This document shows, piece by piece, positions 1 to 10,443 of a DNA stretch of 64,000 nt. The DNA is from NCEH01 sp002257205 (GTDB lineage: Bacteria > Pseudomonadota > Alphaproteobacteria > Rhizobiales > Xanthobacteraceae): the NCBI RefSeq assembly GCF_043195105.1, contig NZ_JBAFWO010000003.1; one strand, 5' to 3'. The notes beneath the pieces are model-generated. The model made no database searches. It had not been told where the DNA came from and worked only from the letters and a program-made list of their open reading frames with translations. Position numbers and translations under genes: made by a program. How positions within the stretch are numbered: the stretch's first letter is position 1; each line of letters opens with the position of its first letter.

Positions 1-596
1 TCAATGCCGGCGCGATCGCCGTGACCGACGTGCTGCTCTCCGGCCATCAGCCGCGCGAGGCGCTCGGCTCGATCCTGCGCTTCATCCGCTTCGTCGCCGA
101 CGACGAGGATGTGGCCATCGACGAGAATGTCGCCCGCTCGGAGAAGCAGACCGGCTTCCTCAACACCGCGCTCGCCAATTACATGCGCGCGTTCAAGGTT
201 CTGGAGCATCCGGTGGACCACGCGCTCGGGGTCTATTTCCACCATTGCGCGATCACCATGACGGCCCGGCAATTGGCCATGGCGGGCCGCTACATCGCCT
301 TCGGCGGCAAGATTCCCACCACCGGGCGCTCGGTCGTCACGTCCGAGCGCGCCCGCCGCATCGCGGCCCTGATGCTGACCTGCGGCCATTATGACGGCTC
401 GGGCGATTTCGCCTTCCGCGTCGGCCTGCCGGGCAAGAGCGGGGTGGGCGGCGGCATCCTGGCGGTGGCGCCGGGCAAGGCCTCGATCGCGGTCTGGTCG
501 CCGGGGCTCGACCGGTTCGGCAATTCGGTGCTCGGCTCGATCGCGCTGGAGCATTTGGCGAAGGCCATGCGCTGGTCGGTGTTCGGCGCGGGATGA
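1..596 (+). CDS. glsA: Glutaminase, C-terminal part (5' end outside window)
   Basis: Serine-type glutaminase that hydrolyses glutamine to glutamate and ammonia in the cytoplasm. The reading frame is open from base 3 (NAGAIAVTDVLL), so the start lies upstream of the window; about 197 C-terminal residues are present. Family signatures seen are the GYFHHCAITM-like helix and the glycine-rich SGVGGGILAVAPGK loop followed by SPGLDRFGNSVLG, which carry the active-site lid of bacterial glutaminases. The gene ends at TGA 594-596 and stands alone before a tRNA on the other strand. Family assignment is firm; which glutaminase paralogue it is cannot be told from the fragment. Confidence 0.88.
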   Translation, partial: NAGAIAVTDVLLSGHQPREALGSILRFIRFVADDEDVAIDENVARSEKQTGFLNTALANYMRAFKVLEHPVDHALGVYFHHCAITMTARQLAMAGRYIAFGGKIPTTGRSVVTSERARRIAALMLTCGHYDGSGDFAFRVGLPGKSGVGGGILAVAPGKASIAVWSPGLDRFGNSVLGSIALEHLAKAMRWSVFGAG

Positions 597-666
597 GCGA
601 TCTCGCCGGGCGCCGCCGCTCCAGAAACGAAAAGGCCGCCCAATTGGACGGCCATTTTTCAAGAAC

Positions 667-741
667 TGGCTCCCCGGGCCGGATTCGAACCAGCGACCAA
701 CCGGTTAACAGCCGGTTGCTCTACCACTGAGCTACCGGGGA
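667..741 (-). tRNA. tRNA-Asn (anticodon GTT)
   Basis: On the minus strand the sequence folds as a 75-nt cloverleaf with CCA encoded (TGG at 667-669). The acceptor stem TCCCCGG pairs with CCGGGGA, the D-arm contains AGCTCAGTGGTAGAGC, the anticodon loop is CTGTTAA giving GTT, and the T-arm contains GGTTCGAATCC. It is a single gene with no neighbouring tRNA in tandem. Confidence 0.97.
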
Positions 742-828
742 TCAGGTGCTCACTTGCGAGGCCGGCGATATAGCAACCGTGTGCCGGCTTGTGAAGACAT
801 AAACCGCGATAATTGCGCGGGGCTTGTG

Positions 829-865
829 AAAAGCCTGGGGGTATCTCCCCCAAGCCTTTGTTTTT
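829..865 (-). terminator. Rho-independent terminator of the ABC exporter gene
   Basis: On the minus strand a nine-pair stem GCTTGGGGG / CCCCCAGGC (one G-T pair, positions 847-855 and 833-841) with a five-base loop is followed by TTTT. It lies just past the stop codon of the exporter at 873. A T-run also follows on the plus strand, so it may act in both directions. Confidence 0.7.
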
Positions 866-872
866 AAAGGCG

Positions 873-2738
<1,866 letters not shown>

Positions 2739-2856
2739 CAAGATCTCCGGGCACCAACCGCGTGCCACGCCCATGCTTCGCCACTCAAGCGGCGGTTCAG
2801 TTTCGTGCATCCGGGCGAGATGGGCATCGCAAAAGGGAAAGTGCCGCGCACGAAAC

Positions 2857-2930
2857 TGGAGGCCACGCCCGGAATCGAACCGGGGTGCACGGATTTGCAG
2901 TCCGCTGCGTAACCACTCCGCCACGTGGCC
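2857..2930 (-). tRNA. tRNA-Cys (anticodon GCA)
   Basis: A 74-nt cloverleaf on the minus strand. Acceptor GGCCACG pairs with CGTGGCC, the discriminator is T, CCA is encoded (TGG at 2857-2859), the anticodon loop ACTGCAAAT gives GCA, and the T-arm has GGTTCGAATCC. It sits directly upstream of the ABC exporter on the same strand. Confidence 0.97.
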
Positions 2931-3191
2931 TCGTAGCGGCGCTAACTAAAGCAGTCGGCCGCTGGGGGCAAGGGGGCCTGTGGGTAGCCTCCTTTCATGC
3001 CCTCTTGCGCGATCCCCCACGTGGGTCCGCGCCGCCGTCGCGCGGGGCTCGCCGGCGGCGTGTCGGAGAGCGGCCGGGGGCGCGACGACAAAGCTCAGGC
3101 TTGGCGCTTGCGCGAGACCTGACCATGCGGCAAGCCAACCCGGCTCCGTCTCGCAGGAAGACGGACACTTCGGGAGACCAGGCCCATGACC

Positions 3192-3749
3192 ATGCGCAAA
3201 CTCCTCACCGCCGGCGCGCTTGCGCTGCTGCCGACGCTCGCCCTTGCCGCCGATCCGATTCTCACCGTCGCCTTCGTGGTGAAGACGACGATCTCGGCCA
3301 AGGTGTCCGCCGTGGATGCCAAGACCCGCATGATCACCCTCGTGGGTCCGGAAGGGAACTGGGTCGCGCTGAAGGCCGGCGAGGAGATGCAGAACTTCCC
3401 GCAGATCAAGGTGGGCGACATCGTCACCGCGGGCATGGAGCAGGTGACCGAGATCCAGGTCGTGCATCCCAACGACGGCACGCCGATTCCCGTTGACGTG
3501 AAGACGCTGGACGGCGCCCCCGCCGGCGCGCGGCCCGCCGCGATCGTCACCGACCGCCGCGAAATCGCCGCGACCGTCACCGCCGTCGCCCTCGACACCC
3601 GCACCGTCACGGTCAAGGGGCCGGGCGGCAACGAAGTCGCGGTTCAGATTCCCGAGGGCCGGGACGAGTTCAAGAAGATCAAGGTGGGCGATCACGTGAT
3701 CTTCCGCCAGATCACGATCGCCGGCATTGCCGACACGGCAGCCAAGTAA
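3192..3749 (+). CDS. Secreted protein with two DUF5666-like beta repeats
   Basis: About 185 residues with a clear signal peptide (MRKLLTAGALALLPTLALAADP). The mature part has two related segments: one reading ISAKVSAVDAKTRMITLVGPEGNWVALK...IKVGDIV and a second reading IAATVTAVALDTRTVTVKGPGGNEVAVQI...IKVGDHV. This is the pattern of small OB/beta-barrel repeats (DUF5666 type) found in secreted proteobacterial proteins, so it is probably periplasmic. Function is unknown. Two adjacent ATGs exist (3186 and 3192); the second places the basic residues at the start of the signal peptide, but the first is not excluded. A 14-bp hairpin follows the stop. Confidence 0.7.
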   Translation: MRKLLTAGALALLPTLALAADPILTVAFVVKTTISAKVSAVDAKTRMITLVGPEGNWVALKAGEEMQNFPQIKVGDIVTAGMEQVTEIQVVHPNDGTPIPVDVKTLDGAPAGARPAAIVTDRREIAATVTAVALDTRTVTVKGPGGNEVAVQIPEGRDEFKKIKVGDHVIFRQITIAGIADTAAK

Positions 3750-3785
3750 GGCACCGGCACTTGAGGCGCTGAAACACCGCCGGAT

Positions 3786-3819
3786 GCCGGAACGCGAGCC
3801 GCTAAGCTCGCGTTCCGGC
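3786..3819 (+). terminator. Perfect 14-bp hairpin after the secreted DUF5666-like gene
   Basis: GCCGGAACGCGAGC (3786-3799), loop CGCTAA, then the exact complement at 3806-3819. There is no T-run after it, so it is a terminator-like or RNA-stabilising hairpin rather than a textbook intrinsic terminator. Confidence 0.5.
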
Positions 3820-3895
3820 GACTTGCAAAAGTGGCAGGTCTGTGGCTCTTGCAGGTGAGGGTTAAACCGTCACGGCTGCGGTCGGAGGGCCAGAC

Positions 3896-4567
3896 ATGAT
3901 CGATTTCGCCGAATTGCGTCGCGGCATGGTGGACGGCCAGGTCCGCGCCAATGATGTGACCGATCCGCGGATCGTCAGCGCAATGCTGGAGATCCCGCGT
4001 GAGCGCTTCGTGCCCTCGGATCTGAAGTCCCTCGCCTATATCGACGACGATCTGGTCATCCGCCCGGCCCGCGCCGGTTCGCCCGCGCGCTATCTGGTGG
4101 AGCCGATGGTTCTGGCCAAGCTGCTCCAGCTCGCCGACGTGCAGCCGGACGACCTGGTGCTCGATATCGCCGTCGGCACCGGATATTCGGCGGCGATCCT
4201 CGGACGGCTGGCGGGGCAGGTGGTCGCACTCGACGACGATGCCGAGCTGATCGCCGAATCAACCGCGATTCTCGCCGACCTCTCGGTTGCCAACGTCGCC
4301 GCCTTCCAGGGTCCGCTGACCGCCGGTTGGGCGCCCGAGGCTCCTTACGACGTGATCTTCATCAACGGATCGGTCGAAGTCGTGCCGGAGGCGCTGTTCG
4401 CCCAGCTGAAGGAAGGTGGCCGACTCGTGACCGTGGTGGGTCGTGGCGGCGCCGGCCGCGCGGCCGTGTTCACCAAGGTGAACGGCGCGATGAGTGAGCG
4501 CGTCGTATTCAACGCCGCGGTGCCCCTGCTGGCCGGCTTCGAAGCCCCGCCGCGCTTCACTTTTTGA
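3896..4567 (+). CDS. Protein-L-isoaspartate O-methyltransferase family protein
   Basis: A 223-residue cytoplasmic SAM-dependent methyltransferase of the PCMT family. The start (FAELRRGMVDGQVRANDVTDPRIVSAMLEIPRERFVP) matches the family N-terminus, and motif I is present as LDIAVGTGYSAAILGRLAG, near residue 84. A classical enzyme would methylate L-isoaspartyl residues for repair; the Rhizobiales proteins next to tolC often diverge in substrate residues, so repair activity is assumed from family only. The ATG at 3896 follows a GGAGGG motif. It lies 160 bp upstream of tolC on the same strand, an arrangement common in this order. Confidence 0.82.
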   Translation: MIDFAELRRGMVDGQVRANDVTDPRIVSAMLEIPRERFVPSDLKSLAYIDDDLVIRPARAGSPARYLVEPMVLAKLLQLADVQPDDLVLDIAVGTGYSAAILGRLAGQVVALDDDAELIAESTAILADLSVANVAAFQGPLTAGWAPEAPYDVIFINGSVEVVPEALFAQLKEGGRLVTVVGRGGAGRAAVFTKVNGAMSERVVFNAAVPLLAGFEAPPRFTF

Positions 4568-4727
4568 TCCACCTGTGGCGCTTCTGCCGCGGTTGTGCGG
4601 AAAAGCGCCGAGGTATCGAACCGGTCGGTTCCCTCCGACCGGACAGGCAGTTAAGGTCAGCTTAAGTTCCGCGCGTCAGGCGCCGCACTCTTTGTCGTGC
4701 GGCCTCGCGTTGGTCGGGGAGATATTC

Positions 4728-6122
4728 ATGTCGCTTGCGACACATGTTCGCCGACGCATCCTAGTGCTGGCCGCCGCCTCCGCCCTTGGCGCGACGGCGT
4801 GGTCTGCCAGTGCGTCCGCTCAAACGCTCGAAGCCGCTCTGGCTGCCGCTTACATCAACAACCCGACCTTGAATTCGCAGCGTGCCGGGACGCGGGCCAT
4901 CGACGAAAACGTGCCGCAGGCCTTGTCCGGCTATCGGCCCAACATCTCGGCCGGCGTGAGCGCCGGCAGCGAATATGCCCGTTCCAAGTCGGCCGGCCTG
5001 AGCACCACGGGCACCCTCGTGCCGCGCTCCGCCAACCTCACTGTGACCCAGACGATCTTCAACGGCTTTCTCACCGCCAACACGACCCGCAATGCCGAAT
5101 CGCAGGTGAAGGGCCAGCGCGAGCTGCTGCGCAACACCGAGCAGAGCGTATTGCTGAACGGCGTGACCGCGTTCATGGATGTGATCCAGGGCATCGCGCT
5201 TCTGGAATTGCAGCAGCAGAATCTCGCCGCCCTGAACCAGGAACTGCGCGCGACCCGCGACCGCTTCAACGTGGGCGAAGTGACCCGCACCGACGTGGCG
5301 CAGGCCGAGGCGCGCGTTGCCAGCGCGCAATATCAGGTGGCGCAGGCGATTGCGAACCTCTCCTCCTATCGCGCGGTCTATCATCAGGTGATCGGCGTGG
5401 AGCCGGGCAAGCTGGTGCCGCCCACCACCGCCGTGGAACGCCGCCTGCCGGCCAAGCTCGACGGGGTGATCGGCGCCGGACTGACGCGGAATCCGGCGAT
5501 CCTGGCCTCGCAATTCGCCGTGGACGCAGCGAACTTCAGGGTTCGCATGGCGGAAGGCGGTCTTGCGCCGAATCTCAACGTGCAGGGGCAGGTGCTGCAA
5601 TCCTACGACCAGAGCCAGTCGGTGGATTCGGCCTTCGGTGCGGCGGTGACGCTCAACCTGTCGGTTCCGATCTATCAGGGCGGCGCGGAATATTCCGCCA
5701 TCCGCCAGGCCAAGGAATATCTCTCCCAGGCCCGCATCGAGGTGGATGTGAACCGCGACGCGGTCCGCACCCAGGGCGTCCAATATTGGGGCGCGCTCGA
5801 AGCGGCCAAGGCGCAGATCGAGGCGGCGCAGTCTCAGGTCGCCGCCAATACGCTCGCCCTCGAAGGCGTGCGCGAGGAATGGCGCGTCGGCCAGCGCACC
5901 ACCACCGACGTGCTGAATGCGCAGACCGACCTGACCAATTCCAAGTCGGCCCTGGTGATCGCCCAGCGCGACCGGGTGGTGGCGGCTTATTCGCTGGTGT
6001 CGGTGATCGGCAAGCTGGATGCGGTGTCGATGGGGCTAAAGGTTCCGGTCTACGACCCGAAGGTGCACTATCAGCAGGTGCGTGACAGCTGGTTCGGGCT
6101 GCGCACACCCGACGGAAAATGA
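4728..6122 (+). CDS. tolC: TolC family outer-membrane efflux protein
   Basis: A 464-residue outer-membrane channel protein with a signal peptide ending near ASASAQ. It has the two internally similar halves of TolC (LEAALAAAYINNPTLNSQR at the start and the NPAILASQFAVDAANFRVRMAEG repeat) and long alpha-helical heptads typical of the periplasmic tunnel. It would serve as the exit duct for type I secretion or RND pumps. The frame is open back to 4494, inside the methyltransferase gene, but ATG 4728 has GGGGAGAT ahead of it and begins the signal peptide. The RND exporter at 30-35 kb has no channel of its own, so this is a possible partner (inference). Confidence 0.92.
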   Translation: MSLATHVRRRILVLAAASALGATAWSASASAQTLEAALAAAYINNPTLNSQRAGTRAIDENVPQALSGYRPNISAGVSAGSEYARSKSAGLSTTGTLVPRSANLTVTQTIFNGFLTANTTRNAESQVKGQRELLRNTEQSVLLNGVTAFMDVIQGIALLELQQQNLAALNQELRATRDRFNVGEVTRTDVAQAEARVASAQYQVAQAIANLSSYRAVYHQVIGVEPGKLVPPTTAVERRLPAKLDGVIGAGLTRNPAILASQFAVDAANFRVRMAEGGLAPNLNVQGQVLQSYDQSQSVDSAFGAAVTLNLSVPIYQGGAEYSAIRQAKEYLSQARIEVDVNRDAVRTQGVQYWGALEAAKAQIEAAQSQVAANTLALEGVREEWRVGQRTTTDVLNAQTDLTNSKSALVIAQRDRVVAAYSLVSVIGKLDAVSMGLKVPVYDPKVHYQQVRDSWFGLRTPDGK

Positions 6123-6256
6123 GCCGGATGCGCCGGCGGGCTTGATCGCCGGGGCGCGTCGTGATGCCATGCTGAAAGATAGGTGCGATTCTGGCGTCCC
6201 TGATTAATCGTAGCGTTGCGCGCGGTTTGAAGGACGTCTTCGGCCGAGGTCGAGAC

Positions 6257-7204
6257 ATGTCCGCAAACCCGAAGCCGCAAGAACCCTCCATGGACGAGAT
6301 CCTGGCCTCCATCCGCCGGATCATCTCGGACGACGATTCCCCCACCCGGCGCGAGGCCGCTCCGCCCGCAAAGGACATCCCGCCCCGTCGCGGGCTGGGC
6401 GACGACACGCGCTTCGCACCCTCGGCCCGCCCGGAGCCGCCCCGTCGCGGGGAGGCTTCCCGCCCCGAATCTGCGCGCCCCGATCCGCTGCGTCAGGACG
6501 GAGGCCGGCAAGATTCGGCGCGGCAAGAGAGCGCCAGACAGGAGCCCTTCCGCCAGGAGCCCAACCGGCAGGATTTCGCACGGCCGGACGCCTCCAGGCC
6601 GGACATGCCCCGCCAGAATGGCTATGGCGCGGAGGATGCGCGTCCGGCGGTGGCCCGTCCCCAGCTGCCGCGAGACGCGGCCACCGGCCGCGAGAGCGCG
6701 ACGCGCCATCTCCCGGAGGCCGACCCGTTCGCGGACCCGTTCGCGCCCGGCCTTGATCGCTATGACGATGCGGCCGGCGGGTGGGATGAGATGGACGCCG
6801 GAGCCGCCACACCGTATCGCGAGGATGAGGACATGGCCGATTATCCCGCTTCAGGTGGCGCCCCCATTCGCACGCCCCACACTCAGCCGGCGCAACCCGC
6901 CGCCCCCCGTGGCGACGGCGCAACCCGTCCGGTCGCGCCGCGCGCTTCGGAATCGGCAGCCCGCCCGTTCGGCGATGCCCCGCGCCGCAAGGATCTTCTG
7001 TCGCCCTCCGTCGATGCGGTGGTGGCCGCCGCGTTCGAATCGCTGGGCGACATGGTGCTGCCGGCGCATGAGCGCACGGTCGAGGATCTGGTGAAGGAGA
7101 TCCTCCGGCCGATGCTGAAGGAATGGCTGGACGCCCATCTTCCCGACATCGTCGAACGGCTGGTCCGCGCGGAAATCGAGCGGGTGTCGCGCACCGCGCG
7201 CTGA
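6257..7204 (+). CDS. popZ: Polar organising protein PopZ (DUF2497)
   Basis: A 315-residue cytoplasmic scaffold protein. The N-terminus carries the PopZ client-binding helix (PSMDEILASIRRIISDDD, residues 10-27). A long Pro/Arg/Asp/Gln-rich disordered linker follows, and the C-terminus has the oligomerisation helices (SPSVDAVVAAAFESLGDMVL...VEDLVKEILRPMLKEWLDAHLPDIVERLVRAEIERVSR). In alphaproteobacteria PopZ assembles at cell poles and anchors ParB-bound origins or cell-cycle kinases. The start at 6257 has GAGG six bases upstream; ten extra in-frame codons precede it. The valS gene follows, a usual neighbour in Rhizobiales. Confidence 0.9.
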   Translation: MSANPKPQEPSMDEILASIRRIISDDDSPTRREAAPPAKDIPPRRGLGDDTRFAPSARPEPPRRGEASRPESARPDPLRQDGGRQDSARQESARQEPFRQEPNRQDFARPDASRPDMPRQNGYGAEDARPAVARPQLPRDAATGRESATRHLPEADPFADPFAPGLDRYDDAAGGWDEMDAGAATPYREDEDMADYPASGGAPIRTPHTQPAQPAAPRGDGATRPVAPRASESAARPFGDAPRRKDLLSPSVDAVVAAAFESLGDMVLPAHERTVEDLVKEILRPMLKEWLDAHLPDIVERLVRAEIERVSRTAR

Positions 7205-7235
7205 CCGTTTCGCAAGCCCGTAATTGCCCCTTGTG

Positions 7236-7264
7236 CGGCGGCCCCGTTGACGGCGGGGCCGCCG
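7236..7264 (+). terminator. 11-bp GC-rich hairpin between popZ and valS
   Basis: CGGCGGCCCCG at 7236-7246 and its exact complement at 7254-7264 with a seven-base loop. Only a short TTT follows some bases later, so termination strength is uncertain. Confidence 0.45.
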
Positions 7265-7330
7265 TACGGCTTTAAGGCGCACGTCTCAAGATCACGATGC
7301 CGGGCGCGGCGCGCCCGTGGAGCTTTGCGC

Positions 7331-10117
7331 ATGCTGGAAAAAGTGTTCGATCCCGCCGCCGTGGAAGCACGCATCTCGGCCGCCTGGGAAGAGGCGCAGG
7401 CGTTCCGGTGCGGGCGGCCCGAGCGCAAGGATGCGCCCGGCTTTTCCATTGTCATCCCGCCGCCGAACGTCACCGGCTCGCTGCACATGGGCCATGCGCT
7501 CAACAACACGCTCCAGGACGTGCTGGCGCGCTATGAGCGTATGCGCGGCAAGGATGTGCTCTGGCAGCCGGGCACCGATCATGCCGGCATCGCCACCCAG
7601 ATGGTGGTGGAACGCCAATTGGCCCAGCGCCAGGAACCGAGCCGCCGCGAGATGGGCCGCGCCGCCTTCATCGAACGCGTGTGGGCCTGGAAAGAAGAAT
7701 CCGGCGGCACCATCGTCAACCAGCTGAAGCGCCTCGGCGCCTCCTGCGACTGGTCGCGCGAGCGCTTCACCATGGACGAGGGCCTCTCCCGTGCCGTGCT
7801 GAAGGTGTTCGTGGAGCTGCATCGCGCGGGCCTGATCTACAAGGACAAGCGGCTCGTCAACTGGGACCCCAAGCTCGTCACGGCGATCTCGGACCTCGAG
7901 GTCCAGCCGGTCGAGATGAAGGGCAATCTCTGGCACCTGCGCTATCCGGTGGAGGGCGAGGACGGCCGCTTCATCGTGGTCGCCACCACGCGCCCGGAAA
8001 CCATGCTGGGCGATACAGCGGTCGCGGTGCATCCCGAGGATGAGCGCTATGCCGATCTGGTCGGCAAGTTCGTCATCCTGCCGCTGGTGGGCCGGCGCAT
8101 TCCCATCGTGGCGGATGAATATTCCGATCCCGAGAAGGGCTCGGGCGCGGTGAAGATCACCCCGGCGCACGATTTCAACGATTTCGAGGTGGGGCGCCGG
8201 CATCATCTTCCAATGATCAACATCCTGGACGCCGAGGCGCGCATCGACGTGTCGGGCATACAGGATGACTTCGCCGCCCGCCGCGACGCTTATGTGGACG
8301 ATCCCGATTTCGGCGGCGTGCTCACCCTGCTGAACGGCACTGATCGCTTCGTCGCCCGCAAGCAGATCGTCGAGTTGCTGACCAATCTGGATCTGCTGGA
8401 GAAGATCGAGCCGCATCCCCATGTGGTGCCGCACGGCGACCGCTCGGGCGTGGTGATCGAGCCCTGGCTCACCGACCAATGGTATGTGGACGCCAAGACG
8501 CTGGCCCAGCCGGCGCTTGCGGCCGTGCGCGAGGGGCGCACCGGCTTCGTGCCGAAGAATTGGGAAAAGACCTATTTCGAATGGCTGGAGAATATCCAGC
8601 CCTGGTGCGTCTCGCGCCAGCTCTGGTGGGGCCATCAGATCCCGGCCTGGTACGACCCGTTCGGTAATGTGTTCGTCGAGCTGGACGAGGACCAGGCGTT
8701 CGAGGCTGCGCTCGCCCACAATGTCGGCGCGGAAAACCTCACCGGCGATGAGGCGCAGGCGCTGATCGACGATGCCGAGAAGCGCGCCGCCTTCCTCACC
8801 CGCGACGAGGACGTGCTCGACACCTGGTTCTCCTCCGCGCTCTGGCCCTTCTCCACCATGGGCTGGCCGGACGAGACGCCGGAGCTCGCCAAATTCTACC
8901 CGACCTCGGTTCTGGTGACCGGCTTCGACATCATCTTCTTCTGGGTCGCCCGGATGATGATGATGGGCCTGCATTTCATGCCCGACGTGCCGTTCAAGGA
9001 CATCTACATCCACGCCCTCGTCCGCGACGAAAAGGGGGCGAAGATGTCGAAGTCCAAGGGCAATGTGATCGACCCGCTGGACCTCATCGACCAATATGGC
9101 GCCGATGCCCTGCGCTTCACGCTCGCCGCCATGGCGGCCCAGGGGCGCGACATCAAGCTCGCCACCTCGCGCGTGGAGGGCTACCGCAATTTCGCGACCA
9201 AGCTCTGGAACGCGGTGCGCTTTGCCCAGATGAACGGCTGCGAGCGGGTGGAGGGGTTCGACCCCGCTAAGGTGGACGGCACGCTCAACCGCTGGATCAT
9301 GGGCGAAGCCGCCCGCGCGACGGCCGAGCTTGAGACCGCGCTCGCCGCCTATCGCTTCAACGATGCCGCCGGCGCGGTCTATCGCTTCATCTGGAACGTG
9401 TTCTGCGACTGGCACCTGGAACTGGCGAAGCCCGTGCTCTCCGGTCCCGACGGCGCGGCCAAGAGCGAGACGCGCGCCACCACGGCCTTCGTGCTCGATG
9501 TGGCGCTGAAGCTGCTGCACCCCTTCATGCCGTTCCTGACCGAGGAATTGTGGGCCCGCACCGGCGAGCAGGGCCCGGCGCGCGCGGGGCTCCTCGCCCT
9601 TGCCCCCTGGCCCGACCTCTCCGGCCTTGAAGCGCCCGATGCGGAGGCCGAGGTGGGCTGGGCGGTGGATCTCATCACCGAGGTGCGCTCCGTGCGCGCC
9701 GAAATGAACGTGCCCGCCGGCGCCCAGGTGCCGCTGGTGCTGGTGGAAGCCTCGGCCGCCACCCAATTGCGCGCGAAGGTGTGGGACGATGCCATCCGCC
9801 GGTTGGCGCGGCTGTCCGACATCACGCTCGCCGATGCCATGCCCGGCGAGTCGGTGCAGATGGTGGTGCGCGGAGAAGTGGCGGCCCTGCCGCTCGCCGG
9901 CATCGTCGATCTCGCCGAGGAGCTGACCCGCCTGCGCAAGGAAGACGGCAAGCTCGACCAGGAAGTCGCGCGCATCGACGCCAAGCTTTCCAATGCTTCG
10001 TTTGTCGCGCGGGCGCCCGAGGAGGTGGTCGAGGCCGAGCGCGAGAAGCGCGAGGAATATCTCGCGCGCAAGGAGAAGGTTCTCTCCGCCATCGCGCAAT
10101 TGTCCCGCACCGCGTGA
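7331..10117 (+). CDS. valS: Valyl-tRNA synthetase
   Basis: Class I aminoacyl-tRNA synthetase charging tRNA-Val, 928 residues, a normal length for the family. HIGH is present as HMGH at residues 52-55 after PPPNVTGSL, and KMSKS at 571-575 followed by KGNVIDPLDLI. The editing domain includes the TTRPETMLGDTAVAVHPED segment. The C-terminus is the coiled-coil arm (ELTRLRKEDGKLDQEVARIDAKLSN...EREKREEYLARKEKVLSAI). The ATG at 7331 gives the usual MLEKVFDP start; the open frame continues a little upstream without family similarity. Confidence 0.97.
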   Translation: MLEKVFDPAAVEARISAAWEEAQAFRCGRPERKDAPGFSIVIPPPNVTGSLHMGHALNNTLQDVLARYERMRGKDVLWQPGTDHAGIATQMVVERQLAQRQEPSRREMGRAAFIERVWAWKEESGGTIVNQLKRLGASCDWSRERFTMDEGLSRAVLKVFVELHRAGLIYKDKRLVNWDPKLVTAISDLEVQPVEMKGNLWHLRYPVEGEDGRFIVVATTRPETMLGDTAVAVHPEDERYADLVGKFVILPLVGRRIPIVADEYSDPEKGSGAVKITPAHDFNDFEVGRRHHLPMINILDAEARIDVSGIQDDFAARRDAYVDDPDFGGVLTLLNGTDRFVARKQIVELLTNLDLLEKIEPHPHVVPHGDRSGVVIEPWLTDQWYVDAKTLAQPALAAVREGRTGFVPKNWEKTYFEWLENIQPWCVSRQLWWGHQIPAWYDPFGNVFVELDEDQAFEAALAHNVGAENLTGDEAQALIDDAEKRAAFLTRDEDVLDTWFSSALWPFSTMGWPDETPELAKFYPTSVLVTGFDIIFFWVARMMMMGLHFMPDVPFKDIYIHALVRDEKGAKMSKSKGNVIDPLDLIDQYGADALRFTLAAMAAQGRDIKLATSRVEGYRNFATKLWNAVRFAQMNGCERVEGFDPAKVDGTLNRWIMGEAARATAELETALAAYRFNDAAGAVYRFIWNVFCDWHLELAKPVLSGPDGAAKSETRATTAFVLDVALKLLHPFMPFLTEELWARTGEQGPARAGLLALAPWPDLSGLEAPDAEAEVGWAVDLITEVRSVRAEMNVPAGAQVPLVLVEASAATQLRAKVWDDAIRRLARLSDITLADAMPGESVQMVVRGEVAALPLAGIVDLAEELTRLRKEDGKLDQEVARIDAKLSNASFVARAPEEVVEAEREKREEYLARKEKVLSAIAQLSRTA

Positions 10118-10443
10118 CGTGATTTCGGCCCGGTTCGTCCGGGCCGAAAACTGTGACAGGTGAGCAACACCTGGAAGCATTCCAGCCACGGACCCGGCCT
10201 GCGGCGGCGCGCGCCGCGAAGCCGCCACAAAACCGCGTGTAATCGAAGCTCTGCACGTGGCGCGTTCAGTTGCTCGGAAAGTCTTTCCGGCCGCCACGTC
10301 GAGGGTGATCCCGGATGACAGGGCATAAGGCCGGTTGCGGTCTATTGATTGCGGCAAAAGCACAGGGGCGCCCAGGAGAATCCTCGGCTTGGCCTTGGCG
10401 CGGCCCCGATCTCGCCCCCCCGCCATGGCATCTTTCCGCGATC
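10118..10443. other. Gene-free interval between valS and exoR
   Basis: It starts with the valS hairpin. Further features are a self-complementary GC-rich patch around 10202-10218 and a short CGGAAA/TTTCCG hairpin around 10276-10290. No ORF here has convincing coding character; it presumably holds the exoR promoter, which I cannot place. Confidence 0.4.
10123..10149 (+). terminator. 11-bp hairpin after valS
   Basis: TTTCGGCCCGG (10123-10133), loop TTCGT, exact complement at 10139-10149. It begins six bases after the valS stop. No T-tract follows on the plus strand. Confidence 0.5.

Noticed and set aside
7292..10426. 1044-codon open frame on the minus strand across valS
   Set aside because: Antisense shadow of valS; no domain pattern, and composition follows the third-codon GC bias of valS.
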